DNA from: Opisthorchis felineus | Lineage: Eukaryota; Platyhelminthes; Trematoda; Opisthorchiida; Opisthorchiidae | Direction: 5' to 3' | Assembly: GCA_004794785.1 (NCBI GenBank) | Contig: SJOL01009519.1 | Span: 753,156-817,155 of the forward strand | DNA: 64,000 nt | Shown: positions 21,518 through 35,360 of the stretch, in pieces | Layout: each line of letters starts with the position of its first letter | How positions within the stretch are numbered: the stretch's first letter is position 1 | Position numbers and translations under genes: made by a program | Notes under the pieces: generated by a model | Databases searched by the model: none | Seen by the model: only the letters and a program-made list of their open reading frames with translations | What the model was told of the DNA's origin: nothing

Positions 21518-22873
21518 CTTATGCATTTATTCCAGACATCAGCGCCGTTTACGAGTATTATGAGCTCATCGATACATATGGAGGTTTTAAGGGGTGCCAC
21601 CCTCCCTGCTACAGACTGTTTCATAACCTCAGGTTCAGATCTGTCGGTTTAGGACCTTCAGAAATGCACTGTCAGTCGAATTTGTTGATACTTTTACGAA
21701 CCATTATTCGATCCTGATGACATGGGTCTGTTTTAACACGAGTGCTGGTGCATGTTACGGCATTTCTGGTCGTTTTCCATAGGTATAAGTTCTTATTACC
21801 GCTTACTGTTGCATACATGTGATACGATCTGTCGAGGCTACTGGGCTGTGATTATTTTTTAATACATGAAAACTACTGTGCCTTGTATACATAGCACGGA
21901 AGGTTCCCGCGTTTTTTCGACTGTACAATTGAGCTTTGTTTTACCTACACCCTGTACATACTTGTTTAATGCCGATACTTGTCAATGTGTCGTATGAAGT
22001 CCCCCCTAACCGTATGTGTACATATTTGAATAGCCGGACTAGTCAGCTTGTTTTATGTCATACACTTTGGATTTCAGCCTGACTTTTATGTACTTGCTAT
22101 GCATTACGGGTTGAACATTTCACTCTGTAGTCAAACTGGCGAGGACTTTCCCTTTATTCACGATGAAACTGGATTGGGGGATCTAGTCCCATTTGGCGTT
22201 TCTTGGTAAAACAGTATTTGTTGGTACAATTCAGTGTGCTTGTCGTTTCCATGGTGTCTATTTATTCGCAGAAGGCATGGGCATTCTGTGGAATTAATTT
22301 CTCATCACCCTTTGTTTTGAACAAGTGCTTTAATGGGCCTTATCCAGAACACTTTTTAGAGGTGTTATTTAAGCTTCATTAGAGTTCGATGTCACTGAAC
22401 TCCAAATAAAGCCTTTTCTTTGTTAGAGATGCCACTAGCAATTTGACACACGGACCTTCAGTGTGTAACATCTCGTCATCTGAGGGCAGATACTTGCCGG
22501 TCCTTTTGATGGGCCCGTTGCTGCAATTAGCCTGATGCTTCAGCTGTTTATCCATTGTCGTGGAACGGCACCAGAAAATGTTTAAATTATACGCCCTTTG
22601 GCCGATTTGAACGAGACAATACGATACGGTACGATACAATGAAGAGTCATTACGATCTCGAAAAGCCCTAGCTGTTGTGTCGGTATGTGAAGTTTGCTTG
22701 TAAAATCGAGGGGGCTAGTACACAGCACACGTTCTTATTAGGGCTGGAGCGGTTGTAGATCTATCTTATCTGGCTAACCGCAAACAGATTACCGATGATT
22801 TTCTAACATTTTTCCGGCGCCGGATTGCTGATGGCATATCTTGTGAAAGCCGCTACGGTGAAATATCTAGCTG
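21518..22873 (+). other. Probable 3' UTR of the Spen-like gene and flanking DNA
   Basis: No coding signal after the TGA at 21517. It is T-rich, as expected for a 3' UTR. The first canonical AATAAA seen downstream is at 22405-22410. Confidence 0.5.
22405..22410 (+). promoter_or_regulatory. Candidate polyadenylation signal of the Spen-like gene
   Basis: AATAAA about 890 bases after the stop codon. The distance is plausible, but a single hexamer in AT-rich DNA is weak evidence; transcript ends would settle it. Confidence 0.35.
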
Positions 22874-23094
22874 GTCACGAAGAGACGACCTTACCGTGGT
22901 GTGACGGTTTGTGTACCTCGGCGACCCATTGAGCTATACTGGGGGGTGTCCGCGCGACACAGTCTCATACCCCGTTGGTCAATGGGTAGAGGTTGCACGA
23001 ACGCAGTCTCCTGGCCCTCCAGGTTGGGGGTTAGAACATGTATGGCGACGTGTTCCGTAAAAGTGGTAATGTACTAGCATTTCCTGCCCAACAC
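22874..23094 (+). repeat. Second SINE-like repeat, copy 1
   Basis: Shares about 220 bases with 39850-40081 in the same order: CGTGGTG, ACCCATTGAGCTATACTGGG, a GTCTCCTGG block, GGGGGTTAGAACATG, then GGTAATGTACTAGCATTTCC. The part TCAATGGGTAGAGG followed by GGGGGTTAGAACATG resembles A and B boxes of a tRNA-derived promoter, but this is tentative. Confidence 0.55.
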
Positions 23095-24984
23095 CGCTGC
23101 CTTGCGGTTAGGCTTTTGAGCCAAAGGCTTTGGTTGGGGACCCTAATCGTCCTGCTGGAGGCAGGCGAGGCCGTCTGCGTGAAGGCAACCCCAACTTTTG
23201 AATGTAGATGAGGTGGGCTAGGACACTTCGGTCAAATGCGTCTTCAAATCAAGACATGACTGAGTGATCAAGTTGTACGTTAGCTAATGGGAGCAATTTG
23301 TCCTTTTCTGTACCCAAACATTTGAATGAGACCAAGTGGTTTTTTGTGTGTGTCCGCATCTCTTTTATACTTGAATATGACGTATAATAGGCCGGCCGAA
23401 AACAATTGTTCGCATCCCCTTCGTTTGTCCTCGATGAGGATATGGATATTTTCAGGACATTTGGAGTAAAGAAAATAAGACTTCAGTGACTTCAGTCAGT
23501 GAAACGAACAGGAAAGTTATCTTCGATAAGTATACACAAACGGATTCTGGGCGTCTGCGAAATTAAAAGACCAGTTCGCGCGTGGAATGGATCTTCCGTA
23601 GTATACTTTTTTGTAAATTAATGGATCAGCTGGCAAGGCTTATTCGTCCATGTGGGGAACATTCATTCCTACTATATAAAAGAACTCAGCAATGGTGGGT
23701 GTCAGCACTAGGTGCATTTTCAGAGTGCGGCGGTAAGTGTGGGTGGTCGTCAACCACCTGAATTAACATAAACTGGTCGCATCAGAAGTGTTGGTATAAT
23801 TAGGCGGTGTTGCTCATGTTCGGATAAGCTGGTTAACCAAAGCAATCCACGATGTTCTCTCTAACTGGGCTTCAATGGTGAAAAATTGGTTCCGAAAGAA
23901 AATCCTCTTCCGCGAAACGTAACCATGTACATAGCTGATGTAGAGGAAAAAACCAACGCCACCGATTTTCCCCAATCAAGAGCTCTGATCTCCATGTCAT
24001 TTCTTAATCAAATGTTCATAGATGTTGGCGGTTTCATTGCTGACTTCTTGGAAATAGCTGCATAACTTCTCAAAGGACGTAGTGTGTACATAAATGTCGC
24101 TTTTTCTCCACAAATTTCATCTTCGGGATCCGCGCCCGCCAGAGCGAGAGCGGATTACACATTAACAAATCTCGTAACTGTCGGCTACTTGTGAGTAGTG
24201 AAATATGTAAAGAATCATGATTTGCACTTGGCCAGAGTTTTTTGTACTTGGTTACCCGGCTAATCGATAGCACTGGATTCGTGTTTACCGATGTGCCCAG
24301 TGGTATACCAACACATGCGAGGTTTTCTCAAAATCCCGCATTTCGTTAATAGCTGTAACAGGTATGTAGCAACCCCGGACACATTATGGCGTGGTGTTCG
24401 ATTTCACATCTTCAGCGACCATTCAGTGAGCAGCACAACTTTCTATCTGGGCACACACTCAACCGGCTATCTTTCTTCTGCCCACCAGTTCCGCAGCCCT
24501 TCTGCTCGAAGATTCCAACAAGTTTCCGCCATCCCCGCATCAGAAGGGGCTTTTATCTTGCTAAATTGTGGCGGAATGTTGTCAAACACGGCAACTTATT
24601 GAACTAAATGACTTGAAGAATGCCAACGGTTGCGCACCGGTCCAACTCATACCACTAATTCATACTCTGATAGACGCAATGTCAGGTTGCTCTGCACCCG
24701 CATCGTTTTAAGTTGGTAAGCAGTAGTCGACCTAAGGCACCGTAAAAGTCATTTGATAGTAAGCGGTGAACAGGCGACTGATTCCAAATTCCTTACATTT
24801 GTAGTCTGAGGACATCTTGCAACGTGACTGTTAAGATTTGTGGTGCAATATCACCCTTTCAGAGGTAGAGCTCTCGCACAAGGCGCGTTGATGCTCGTAA
24901 CACCGAAATCTTACGTCTTAGCGTCCCATAGATCGACAAAATAATGCTTAGTGTTAGACAGAATTCTACACCAAAATCACCCTA
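23095..24984. other. Intergenic DNA, nothing recognised
   Basis: Short ORFs at about 24291-24607 show no similarity that I recognise and no splice context. Probably decayed repeat DNA. Confidence 0.4.
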
Positions 24985-25160
24985 CCCAGCAATTAGGCGC
25001 TGCAACGGTCAGTAAGCTTAACTCGCACGTGATTGGTCGGAAGGTCAAGCTGCTTGCCCGTCCGACATCTTAGCCCAGTTCTCTCTTGTCTGTGCTTTTA
25101 CTAAACGACTCATTTCACCTCCATGCGGAATCCTGAATTGAAGTATTGTTTCCTTTTGAT
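24985..25160 (+). repeat. Possible solo-LTR remnant related to the Gypsy copy at 3.1 kb
   Basis: AGGCGCTGCAACGGTC and CACGTGATTGGTCGG here line up in order and spacing with GGGCGTTGCTACGGCC and CACGTGATTGGCCAG at about 3125-3180. No internal retroelement sequence is adjacent, which suggests a solo or fragmentary LTR. Confidence 0.45.
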
Positions 25161-26379
25161 TTTGAAAGAAACGCATATTAGGCCGTCGTATAGCGTTCCT
25201 CGCAGAGCTCATAAAAGGTCAAAAAGTTTGCAGTGTAATACGTTCCTCAACACACTGTTACACTGACATTATCTGGCTGATAACGATCCGCGTTAGAACT
25301 GATTGCCGAACTGTACTAATTTGAAAGACAACTTGTGAAGACCCCGCTGAAGGTCATGTCCCAGTGTTAATATGTAGGATCCCATATCATTGATGGGCAT
25401 TGACAGAATAAACAGGATCTACTGATAACAAACAAAACGCTTTTCTTGCGTATTTTCTCGTAAATCCTAGGGACAGTACCATTTACCCGGATGATCTAAA
25501 TGTAGGTGTTGGATCGGTGAACTACTTTGTCAAGAATTTCTTTTCTCGTCGTTCACATTCTGTGAAACTTCTCACTGCTCATATCTGTCAGCAGTGACCA
25601 TTTTAGGTATTTCGAGGATATCCAGGAGACTATCTAGGCAGGCTGTCACTTTTATTTAGTATTGCCAACTGTATTTGCATGACATTGTTTGACGTGATAA
25701 ACAAGACGTGTTCCGATCCGGAGTTCGTAAGACAGGCTTTCTATGTTGCGAACTGCGACTGCTTTCACCACGTATCGTTTGAGACACTGAAACGTGAACA
25801 TACGCCGGATTTCACGGGCATACTGTCGTTCTTGCAGTTTATGATTTAAACTGGAATATTTTTCCCCGATGATATTTCTCTGTATCGTAAATAAACTCAA
25901 ATGCATTCAATCCAGTGCTTGTCAGATGCGATGGCCGTAGAGGACCTTCTCTGGTGAGCAATCGCTTGATGTTGATGCAGTGATTGCTGAACAATGGGTG
26001 AGCGAAAACGCATACAGATTCGCGCTGGTTTCCTCTTCTCCCTCAAGCTTCTAAACAGCTCATTTTAAGCATCGATGATAAGGTCATGCATGCTTATCCA
26101 TTCGACTATGCATTCTAAAGGGAACTACGCAGGTGATCGACAAACAAGGATTCATCAAACTGGGCCGTGTTGGCTACCAGTGGTCTTGTAGGGTTTACTA
26201 TCTCGTCAGCGTTTATCTTCAACCAGTTTCACAGAGTTCGGTTACTACCTCATCAATGTTTACCTTCAACCATTCGTATAATTTGTTTAACACATGCACA
26301 CCCACTATTTCAATCCTGTTTTGATTACGTCACGAACTTTCGTTCCACGACTAACCGAGATTATCTGAACCTTATCATA
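25161..26379. other. Intergenic DNA, nothing recognised
   Basis: No gene, RNA or repeat that I can support. Confidence 0.4.
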
Positions 26380-27020
26380 AGACAAACAATGCAAGCGCAT
26401 CCTCACACACAACGTAAACTTATACATATGCGGAACAACAACAGCAGGAAGCCGACGCTCGGCCGACGTCCGACCGACGCTCGTCACTTCACACAGCACC
26501 TTGACCTGAGTCACTTCAACCCTACGCACGACTCACTGTGCGGGAAAAGTCTGGGCTCAATATCGTTTGGGTTAAACGAAAAGAAACAGGCCAGACTTCA
26601 ACACGCTCAATCAAGACTTCAACACGCTCGGTCAAGAGCCCCTTCAATAAAACTGCGTCCAGAAAACCTCAGCGTCGTCCACTACAACTTATCAAACGAA
26701 GAGCTCGATAAGTCCCCTTTCTTTGTGTGTGTAATCATATTGTAACAGTGTCTCTGGTAGTCACTATACACAACTTGTTTATTGTTAGTGTTATTCACCT
26801 TCTGACACACCTCCGAGTAAAAACAATAGCACTAATAGTCTCCAGCGAACTAGTGATTAAGACAGCATGAGTGTCGAGGAAGTCTTTCTGGACATGGAAA
26901 AACAGCCAGTGGTAAGGTAACGAGAAAGTGCATGCAATCAAATTGCCCAGCTCAGCAAACAAGCCAACGACCATCGACCACAGTGCACACCATCGAGTAG
27001 AAGGCAACAAAATCAACTTG
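26380..27020 (+). mobile_element. Decayed 3' end of a Penelope-like element (probable)
   Basis: At 26931-26965 the stretch AATCAAATTGCCCAGCTCAG followed by CAAACAAGCCAACGACC matches the 3' region of the Penelope copy at 62695-62745 and the - strand copy at 34290-34381. The open stretch before it (to 26745) includes a 20-base tandem duplication (two units of about CTTCAACACGCTCRRTCAAG at 26597-26634). Whether the whole ORF belongs to the element is uncertain. Confidence 0.4.
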
Positions 27021-30000
27021 AAAACGGAACTACTGCCATCGGCCGATACTCCAGTTCACATTCACTCGGTGGCTCTGGGACACTCGCGCATTTAATACAG
27101 GGTAGAACTAACCATTCACTTGATTGGTTTTTGAACGGCGCGTGTAGCGAGTGACTAACGGTGCTCTTCATCAAATTGTCGGAGAACTCTAACGTGCAGG
27201 AATTTTATGACTACCATACGATCACAAGACGTCAGACATCTGTCTATATCTGTCAGTACATATTTTCGTTTTCAAAATATTCATACTGGATGGTAGTGGG
27301 CTGCACAGACTCGCTTTTCTGCATGTAGTACATGATGCATTGTAATACTATTTTTCTTTCTTCCCGTCTCGATTCTACCATATTTGCTGTGATTGACAGT
27401 TGAGGCTTAGTGGCTTGGAATGTGCACATATATGATTTAAAAGTTCACGGTAATGGCAGCCACATTAGTCTTCATCCAGTGTTTTTCGGTGCATTCCGAA
27501 ATGTTTTTAAATACCCAAAAGAGAGTATTTTTAGATCACGTTCCAAAATCATACAAGGGTGGCATTGTGGCTTATCTCTGAGAGTAACTACAGCGTGGGT
27601 CAGAATGCAGGATCATATTTTGCAGAAAATGAGACAAGTTTGAGCTCTTGAAGTATCGCGCAAAATCTTTCGACTCTTAACCCTAGTGCAGCTCGGTCGT
27701 TTGCAATTGGAGTGTAGTTGTGTTAAGTCATGGTCAAAATTGACGTCACCTCCTTTTGATGCCCAGCCGGAAAACAATAAAAAAGTATTCCAGCCTAGTT
27801 CCATTCTGTGTGGCATGCACCGCCAAACTTATGGGGAATGTACGGTCATAATGAATAAGCAGTCAGACTGGAGTTGCAAATTTTTCTTTCTTTAACCACT
27901 GTCTGAAACCTTTGCGAGTGAAAACACTGCTTTCCTTGAGAGAAGTGTGTTGTGTAGAGCTGAAATCAACAACAGAATTGATCTAAGTTTCACCCTGTAG
28001 TCACCTTAATTCCGTGCTCACTGAATCAATCGCCGTAAATGATACTCGTCAGTTGGGGGAATGTTGGGACTTGTCGCGTTGTGGATACAGCAAAACTTGA
28101 ATTCGAGAGAACGTCGGGAAACTTAGACGCGAAATGCATAAAAAGTTGTATGGTCACTTCAGGCACACAAGGTTTACATAAAAAATCTCACGAATGAATT
28201 CACCTATGAGTGGAATTGAATCACCAGGTGCAATATAACAACGAGCAGCTGCCTTCCAGGGTGGTTGTCCAGCGAAAATCCATGTCGAGCGAGGATGGAT
28301 GCCGATGTCGCGCTGTACCGATCTCTAGTTTACCGCATGGTTTCAATTATGAGTGTTATAAGCCCTGAAATGGAACTTCAGGAGCGACTATTTTTTCACC
28401 AGAACTTCAGTACTAGTGAATGAAGTAGGACGGCGTTTCTTGAGTGGATGAGGAATACGCTCGAAAACGGAGACTAGAACGCACAAGAAAATCAGCGTGG
28501 TGAACTGATGCGGAGTTAATTAAACGTGGAAAAAGGATGCGATGAAATTATAGCTTCAGCCTGATATGACCTTTATTCTTATTGCAGTGGCTGTTAGAGC
28601 CGACCTTTCTGGGACATTACTCCCCTTTTAACGAGAGACTTCCGCACAGTGTTCTTCAAGAGATTAGACTGTATTTGACCCGAGTGTAAGAACCATGGAT
28701 TGATGAATAATCATTAACTTACTGCTTCGGAGGATATATTGTCTGCTTCACTGCATAAAAGTTGGCGAAATCCACACTAACAAGATAACTTTGAAATCGA
28801 GGTTTTACGTTTTAAGCTAGGAGATCCGGAAAATTTGCTGGAATATTGGCACCGAACTAAGTTCTTTCAACTATATTGGTTCCGGAATCAAGAATGATGG
28901 AGTAATAATGTCAGTTGCATTTCTGACAGCCGAATCTCTACTCTGAAAACTTTCCCAATGCTCAAAATATTTGTTATGTGAACACAACTTATAGTGTCAA
29001 GTAAGTTCGACCATTCAGAAAAAGGTGGAGATCGATAGAATATCATCGGAGAAAATGACACAACACCGGTATAGTTTTTTTTAATACTTCGTCCGATGGA
29101 AACAAATCAAGATGTCTGTCCATCTAATATGGACCATCCATTTAGTGTAACAATGTGTAAACCTGCCTCCAATGCAGGTATGTGTGAAAATTCCGACCAG
29201 GTCAGTAGTCCTGGGAAGCCTCGTTCTTGAGTCCAGCTTCCTCACTAGCGCTTCCGAGTAGAGCAGTATGCTGTAAACAATCATCCGAAACTTAATTCGG
29301 TCTTGAGTTGATTTATTTCGAATGACGATAATCATCCGACACCAGTAGTCCACTAAATTCTAAGCATAGTTGGGTCGATAAACATTTCTCCAGATATCTC
29401 CGAAAATAACCTCGATATAAACGAATGAGGTCCCTTCTAACGCGAGCAGATGCACTCTTTCAATACACAGAAACCATCTCTAGGGCCTGTTTCGTTCAAT
29501 ATTCTGTGGCCAGATCTCTTACTTGGTAGAAATTGTGTCCGAAAATTGCTCTGGAGTAATTCAGACTCATCATTTTAGGCGGCATAGACTTGAAGCATTC
29601 TACTTTACTGCAATCAGTAAATCCCCTTCTTGTATCCAACAAGGATTTCCACGCTGTTCACTCCAGAGCTTATTCTGTAAAATCAATCGTCAGTGATATT
29701 CTGCCAGGATACCACTGCGCTTTTTCCAAGTGGTAAAGTCGGTTAAGAATAGAAACACTGTATTCACTATCACATTTGCTATGATGCGACGGCACATCAG
29801 TCAGCTCACTCTTCAATGTTTTTAAAGGACTAAGTCGTTTATCCAAATGTCCATTACTTTGCGTAATGAACGGCGCAAACAGTTGAGGGTTCCTGGCCGT
29901 AATTTCGAGGACACGATCAGCGACAACTCCAAGATTGTGTAGCAGTCAGCGAAGGGCACTCCTCGTGTGAACAGTGTGCGTTCACCAATGTTAGCATCTG

Positions 30001-33000
30001 TCAGCCGTCCCACACCAGAAGTCAGTAGATAACCTTGCCTACTACGCATTATTGGTCGTCACACCGGCCTGTTCACATGACGCACGTCGTGTCAAGATTT
30101 GCCACTTTGTTCATACATGTGCTCCCTGTCCGAGTAGGTTTGAGTTCCGTCTTCGATACCTGTTAGGTTGGGTATTCAGCAGCACACTAGTCAGTCAAGC
30201 AGACCAGCAACATAGTTTGAAATCCACTGTCATCTAACAGGACAACCAACCAGTGTGCTTGTAGTGGAGTCACGTGTTGTCATTATGTCCTTTCTGTCCC
30301 AGGGATAGACGAAATCACAACAAATGGGTGTATTTGTCGAAATTACAACATACTTTGAGATTGTGATGATAGGACGGTGTTGAATAGGCTCGATATCGTC
30401 ATGGTAACCAAACCAAAGGGCCAACTTAAAAAAACCTGAGGCCCAGGCTGAACATTCTTGCAGGTAAAGCAGTTAACCGATATGTCGATATCTCACCTGA
30501 ACTAAAAGTGAACACGAAAGAGGTAAAGGTTAATGTTTAATTTGCCAATCGCTGTGGCGTTTCTGGCATATGCACGGAGGAACGATTGCCCCACTCCCTT
30601 ATTCCAGTCTCTCCCCGATTCGAGATTTACTGACCTGAGGCCACAGTCCGTATTGGCCAAACTCGTCATGTAAAGACAGGGACGAATCTCTCTCCGTGTT
30701 TTATTTCTCGTAACTCTCCGTGTACTTAGTGACTGGTGAAATTGAAAGTGATTATGATTCCACGTTGGCTGGCGTTGCAGATCACCGATAAACAAGCCTC
30801 CAAAACTCAGGGAGATAGTGTGTAGTTTACACCTCGAATAGTAAGCACATGTGAATAGGCTAACAAAAGCCGACTTAAAACATATCTAGGGGGAAAACCT
30901 GACATACGTACCCACACATGCGTCTATCATAACAGAGTTTACCTAATGGTTGGTCGCGGCAGCAAGTCCTGGTGTGACTATCCCACAAATAGACCTGAGA
31001 AAAGTTGGGTCCGTCGGAGGCGTGAAGTGCGTTCGCTAGACAGACTATCTTTATTATTCGTTCTCAGGATCAAACACCACATTAGCAAGATCAACCCGTT
31101 CATTCACAAAATCGGTGGTGGGAATCGATAAAATGGAATGTCAGGTAAGACTAGTCCACCACTAAGTGACTCAGCGTCTCATCGAGATAGATTTCCTCGC
31201 CCTATGAGGCTGTATCTAGCGTTTTTTCTGCTCAGCGGGGTGCCTGTAATTAACCATGGAATTGTAGTGATGATCTCTCGGGGAATTCAGAAATATTCTC
31301 CACCAAGGGATTTATCTACCTCATTGAAGGGTTTCTGTGAGCTTATCACGCCATCCATTTTGTAGCTGTAAATCACGGACATCGGAGTATACCATAACAC
31401 GCTTCAGTGCACCATTCCAACCCAGGTTAATACACGCTTGCTTGTCGTGCTTCCCAACTACATTTTTTCATTTGAGGATGTAGCAGTGTACCCAGCACAC
31501 ATGATCTAAATCGACAGTTTGTCCATATGCTTTGTCAAGCCTGAAAACCGCGTTCATTGCTCCTGTGAGTAATGACATTAGTTGGGCAAAAACATCTTGT
31601 TGCCTTGGCTGGTTGTGATGCTGACAAGAGTCGATGATAGTGAAGTTTCAGGATCGCACGCTTCTTTCAAGAACACACGTTCACTGAAGCATTAATTGCC
31701 ATTAAGTTTCTCCCCATGGTATATATATGGCTGGTGCACTCACAACAAATAGGCTGATTCCAGCAGCAGATAGGACACTGGTGTGAAGAATCGAGTAGGA
31801 ATGATGTCACACTCGAGTGTGCTGGTAGCCTAGTTGGATTTACACTATACCGACTCGGTATTTGCGATGTAAACTAAATTGCGAAGCACAGTCGGACGGC
31901 ATGATGATAAATTACACTGTAGCCCGGGTTGGCGAGATCGATTGATTGATATGGTTTGTGCTTCAGAACAAGTAATTTGACAGCACGTTGACAGATTTAT
32001 GAAAGTCGCAGAAAGCCTTCGGCGAAGTGGACAGCTGGAGCGACTGGCCAGGTGTGTGTGCTAATCTCCGCAGTAGCATACAAACCACCTTTACGTGCAT
32101 ATCGGTGCTGAGTAGACAACGTACATTTTTAGTGAACGTGGCCTCGTAAATAAGTAGGCTATCAAGTAGGCGTCCTTTCGCTCAGCAGAATTGTTGCTAT
32201 GGTTAACGTTACTCATGCAGCGTATGAACCCTGCAAGTGATACACCCATGCGTATCGACCATTTACTGATGATCAGCGACTTGTATCGATTCGTTCAATC
32301 AAATGACTGATTCTTACTTACTCGACTAGCATTCTGCCAGTTTTTGGACTGCGATACATCAAGCGCCATAAACCTACTCAGTTCTTTTCTCACGTGAGCA
32401 GGATTTCAACAACAGTATTTCCTTGAACATCAACAAATAGATTGCTAACAGGAAACAGTCAACCTTGCTGGAGCTATTGATATCATTCTTCACATGTTCA
32501 TCCGTTGTTGACGTCGTTCATTGTGGAGTGCTTTCTGTCATCCAGCAACGTGGCAGTTGTCAACAGACTATCCGTTTTTGTCTTTTGTTTACATTCTTTT
32601 TCAGCATCCCACATTGGATGAATTGCGAAGGAAGCACGTAAGAAATTCGAACGATATCCTCGCGCATTCAACTAAACGCCTTAAGTGACGATAGTAATAG
32701 GCGACTAGTTAGCGGTTACATCAAGGTGTACTAATCTGGAACAATTTCAAAAGCGAATTTCCTGATAAAACTCTGCTGCAGATGTTAGTATGGGTACTAG
32801 GCCGAAAACAGTCTCCTGGAAGGTCTACTGCTGGTGGCACTCACAAAGTGGGGAAATGCGCAACAAAACATCCCCCCTTATTCCTCATCTTCTTCAGAGA
32901 GGATAAGTGATATTCTGACATGATGCTAGCATCAGGTTGCTCTATATCCGGATTTCAGTGATACCTGTTTCAGTTTGCCATTCGCTAAAGACCACAAGGT

Positions 33001-34229
33001 AGAGCTGTATTCATGTAATTGATTTGTTCTTCCTCAGAGCATTGTTCATTCGGTGAATGATGACTGTACCAGCCACTATGTGCGGTTCGATCAGCTTTCG
33101 TGCTGAGCCTTTGATAGCGTTCACCATAACCTGCCTCAACTGACTTAACAGGTGATAAAACCTGTTGAGCCAGTGGCTGCTGCTACGGTGATGTTTAAAC
33201 GGGCACTCCAGTGATGTAGTCTAAACGTCCATCTAAGGACACCCTGTGGTAACAATTAAGGAAATCCTTACTTCTTATCTTGTTCCAATGGATTTAGTGA
33301 GTAGCACACCTGGACAGGTGACTGTCAAATGTCTAGATCCGGATAAACAGCAGCCGAACGCTAGACTTCTCCCAGTTAGAAAGAGGTTACTGTTTGGGGT
33401 TGTCAAAAACACTGTTCATCAGATTGCAGAGGATTTTTTTACCTCACTGAAATCTATTGATTGACTCCTTGAGGATTTCCGAACTGTATACCCTGTTGAT
33501 TGCCTTTGTCTTTAAAAGGCCGTAAACTTGATAAATTACCACAAACACAGTTAACCCAAAGGCACCTTGGCAATTCTGATTCTCATGACCAATACAGCGC
33601 AAGCTCAAGAATGTTTTCTAGGCTGTTCGAGACCTACTTAACCCAGTCGAACAGTAGCTTTAAAATCACTTTTATGAACAGATGGTTGTACGACTCTATA
33701 TATGGTTGTCATGCTCACACTGTACTGCGCAATATTGAGCTTGACGTCCTTTCTCTCTCCGTCTCTCCTCGAAATCAGCACCCAAACGGGCTTTTCTTTG
33801 TTCTGATAGAGCGCTCAAGCTGTTCCTAATTTTCGCAAACTCCATGAATACCAGTATAAAATAAAACAGCACTCAAGGGCTCAATATACCCGTTATACAA
33901 ACCATGCTGGGAAACGTACTTTACCCAAATCCATTCTGATCAGTTGGAAATGCAAAAGTTTCCACAAATTGGAAATGTATTTCCCTAACTCATCTTCGCT
34001 CTGCCCGGATGATCGAATAGCTTATACTGAACAAAATTTAGTGCAACGGCTCTCTTGTATAGTGCATGCATTCCGTGATACGACGTTTTATAACTAACAG
34101 TATGAGAATACAAAAACGTCCTGTGATAAGTCTGTCGGTCGCTTTAGGAGACAATAGTACCAAATTCTACAGCATCATGAAGTAGATTCTCTAAGTAACA
34201 TTTGGACATCCGGCCAATTAAATAGGCGA
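27021..34229. other. Large intergenic stretch without supported genes
   Basis: Only short ORFs. Two were considered. One at 29081-29353 (-) contains VYSILLYSEALVRKLDSRTR, faintly like the RTE C-terminal region. The other is a pair at 33246-33464 and 33500-33829 (+) that I do not recognise. No tRNA, rRNA or convincing exon with splice sites and homology was seen. Confidence 0.4.
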
Positions 34230-34381
34230 TTACTTAGTTTAAAAATATTGTTAAACGTACACAACTTGTTTTGGTAGAGCAAGGTGTGTATGGGTGTGCA
34301 TCGAGTATGTGGTCGTTGATTTGTGCACTGATCTGGGCAATTTGATTGCAAACGCTTCAACACCAATCGAGGTGACATCAT
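34230..34381 (-). mobile_element. Penelope-like element 3' end, antisense
   Basis: The - strand reads MMSPRLVLKRLQSNCPDQCT, matching MMSPELVLKRLQTDCPAQRT of the copy at 62.67-62.74 kb, followed by the same non-coding downstream sequence. Only the terminal ~150 bases are present. Confidence 0.6.
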
Positions 34382-34429
34382 CGGTGTGTTGTTAGTGGGT
34401 GTAGTTTAGCGTACCGATGAGCCGATAGT

Positions 34430-34560
34430 TGGGTCTTTAGTAGCCCCGTTAAATCACCACTGATGCACCACCGTCTCTGAGAAATGTCGGATATAATCCG
34501 TCCGGACCAGGAGCTTTAACATGACCGATGAAGGGGATTTCGGGGCATATTGCCACTTCC
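34430..34560 (-). mobile_element. RTE-type RT N-terminal scrap, antisense
   Basis: The - strand reads VKAPGPDGLYPTFLRDGG, the RT N-terminal block seen in the other RTE copies. About 100 bases only. Confidence 0.5.
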
Positions 34561-34839
34561 CTTGGTGGATTGGTGTCCGTGTCTCAATTTCTTATGAATT
34601 GATAACGAGCTATGTTGCAGGAGTCCATTGGGGTTGTTCTTCCAAGTGCTTCTGGTAGTAGATGGGACGAAAGAACACCCTAGGAATAGAGTAGTTCTAC
34701 CATTATAGCATTGCTAAATGATAATGAACACTGCGAAAAACATCGAGGCACTAGCCTGGTAGCCGCAACTTCCACAGTGCTCTATGGTCTTACTCTACAT
34801 ATATTACTCGAACAACTGGAGGCGCACATTCAACAGAAT

Positions 34840-35360
34840 TAAGTTGATTTTCACTCGGAGTGTGTACACGCAGATAATATCCTCTCCCTCTTGTAAACGT
34901 CTTGGACACCGTCGTTGCTTCTAACAGACTAAAAAGTTGTCTTTTTTAAGGCTGATTTCGACGACGTTGGCCGTCAGAGACCATGGAGATGTATGACGAG
35001 GAAAAGTGCCCCACATCGTAATAAAAGCGTTGTATGCTAGCCGACGGACCAACATCTACGGAAGGCTTCGCCTCAGTCAAGCATATTCGTGGGGTCCGGC
35101 AAAACGATTTCCTCACCACAGTCTCTACCTGCTTTCAACGCTTACGGGGTCAAAGTGCACCCAGGGCGTCTGATTGAGGATCCTGGGTACGCCGAAGATG
35201 TAGATCTACTTAGGACGGACCCTACGGAGATACAAAGAATACTAAGTAACCTTAATACCACGATTTTACACGCGTTTCACACACGCGAAGTGCAGCCGGC
35301 TATCGCCAGCGTAGTTGTAACTAACGCAAAACTAGAACTGCATACGACCGAGTCGATGTG
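34840..35360 (+). mobile_element. Degenerate RT fragment
   Basis: With frame changes it reads QADFHSECVHADNILSLL, compatible with the RT fingers region (QAGF...C.D.I..LR). It then reads an altered palm C block DPGYAEDVDLLRTDPTEIQR at 35179-35240, with YAED in place of YADD. Too decayed to assign beyond non-LTR RT. Confidence 0.45.

Noticed and set aside
21340..21717. 125-codon ORF as last coding exon
   Set aside because: It is in a different frame from the SPOC match. The acceptor at 21380-21382 and phase from exon D support the other frame, with stop at 21515.
26167..26745. 192-codon ORF as a possible host gene
   Set aside because: No recognised domain. It contains a short tandem duplication and sits next to a Penelope 3' end; more likely repeat-derived.
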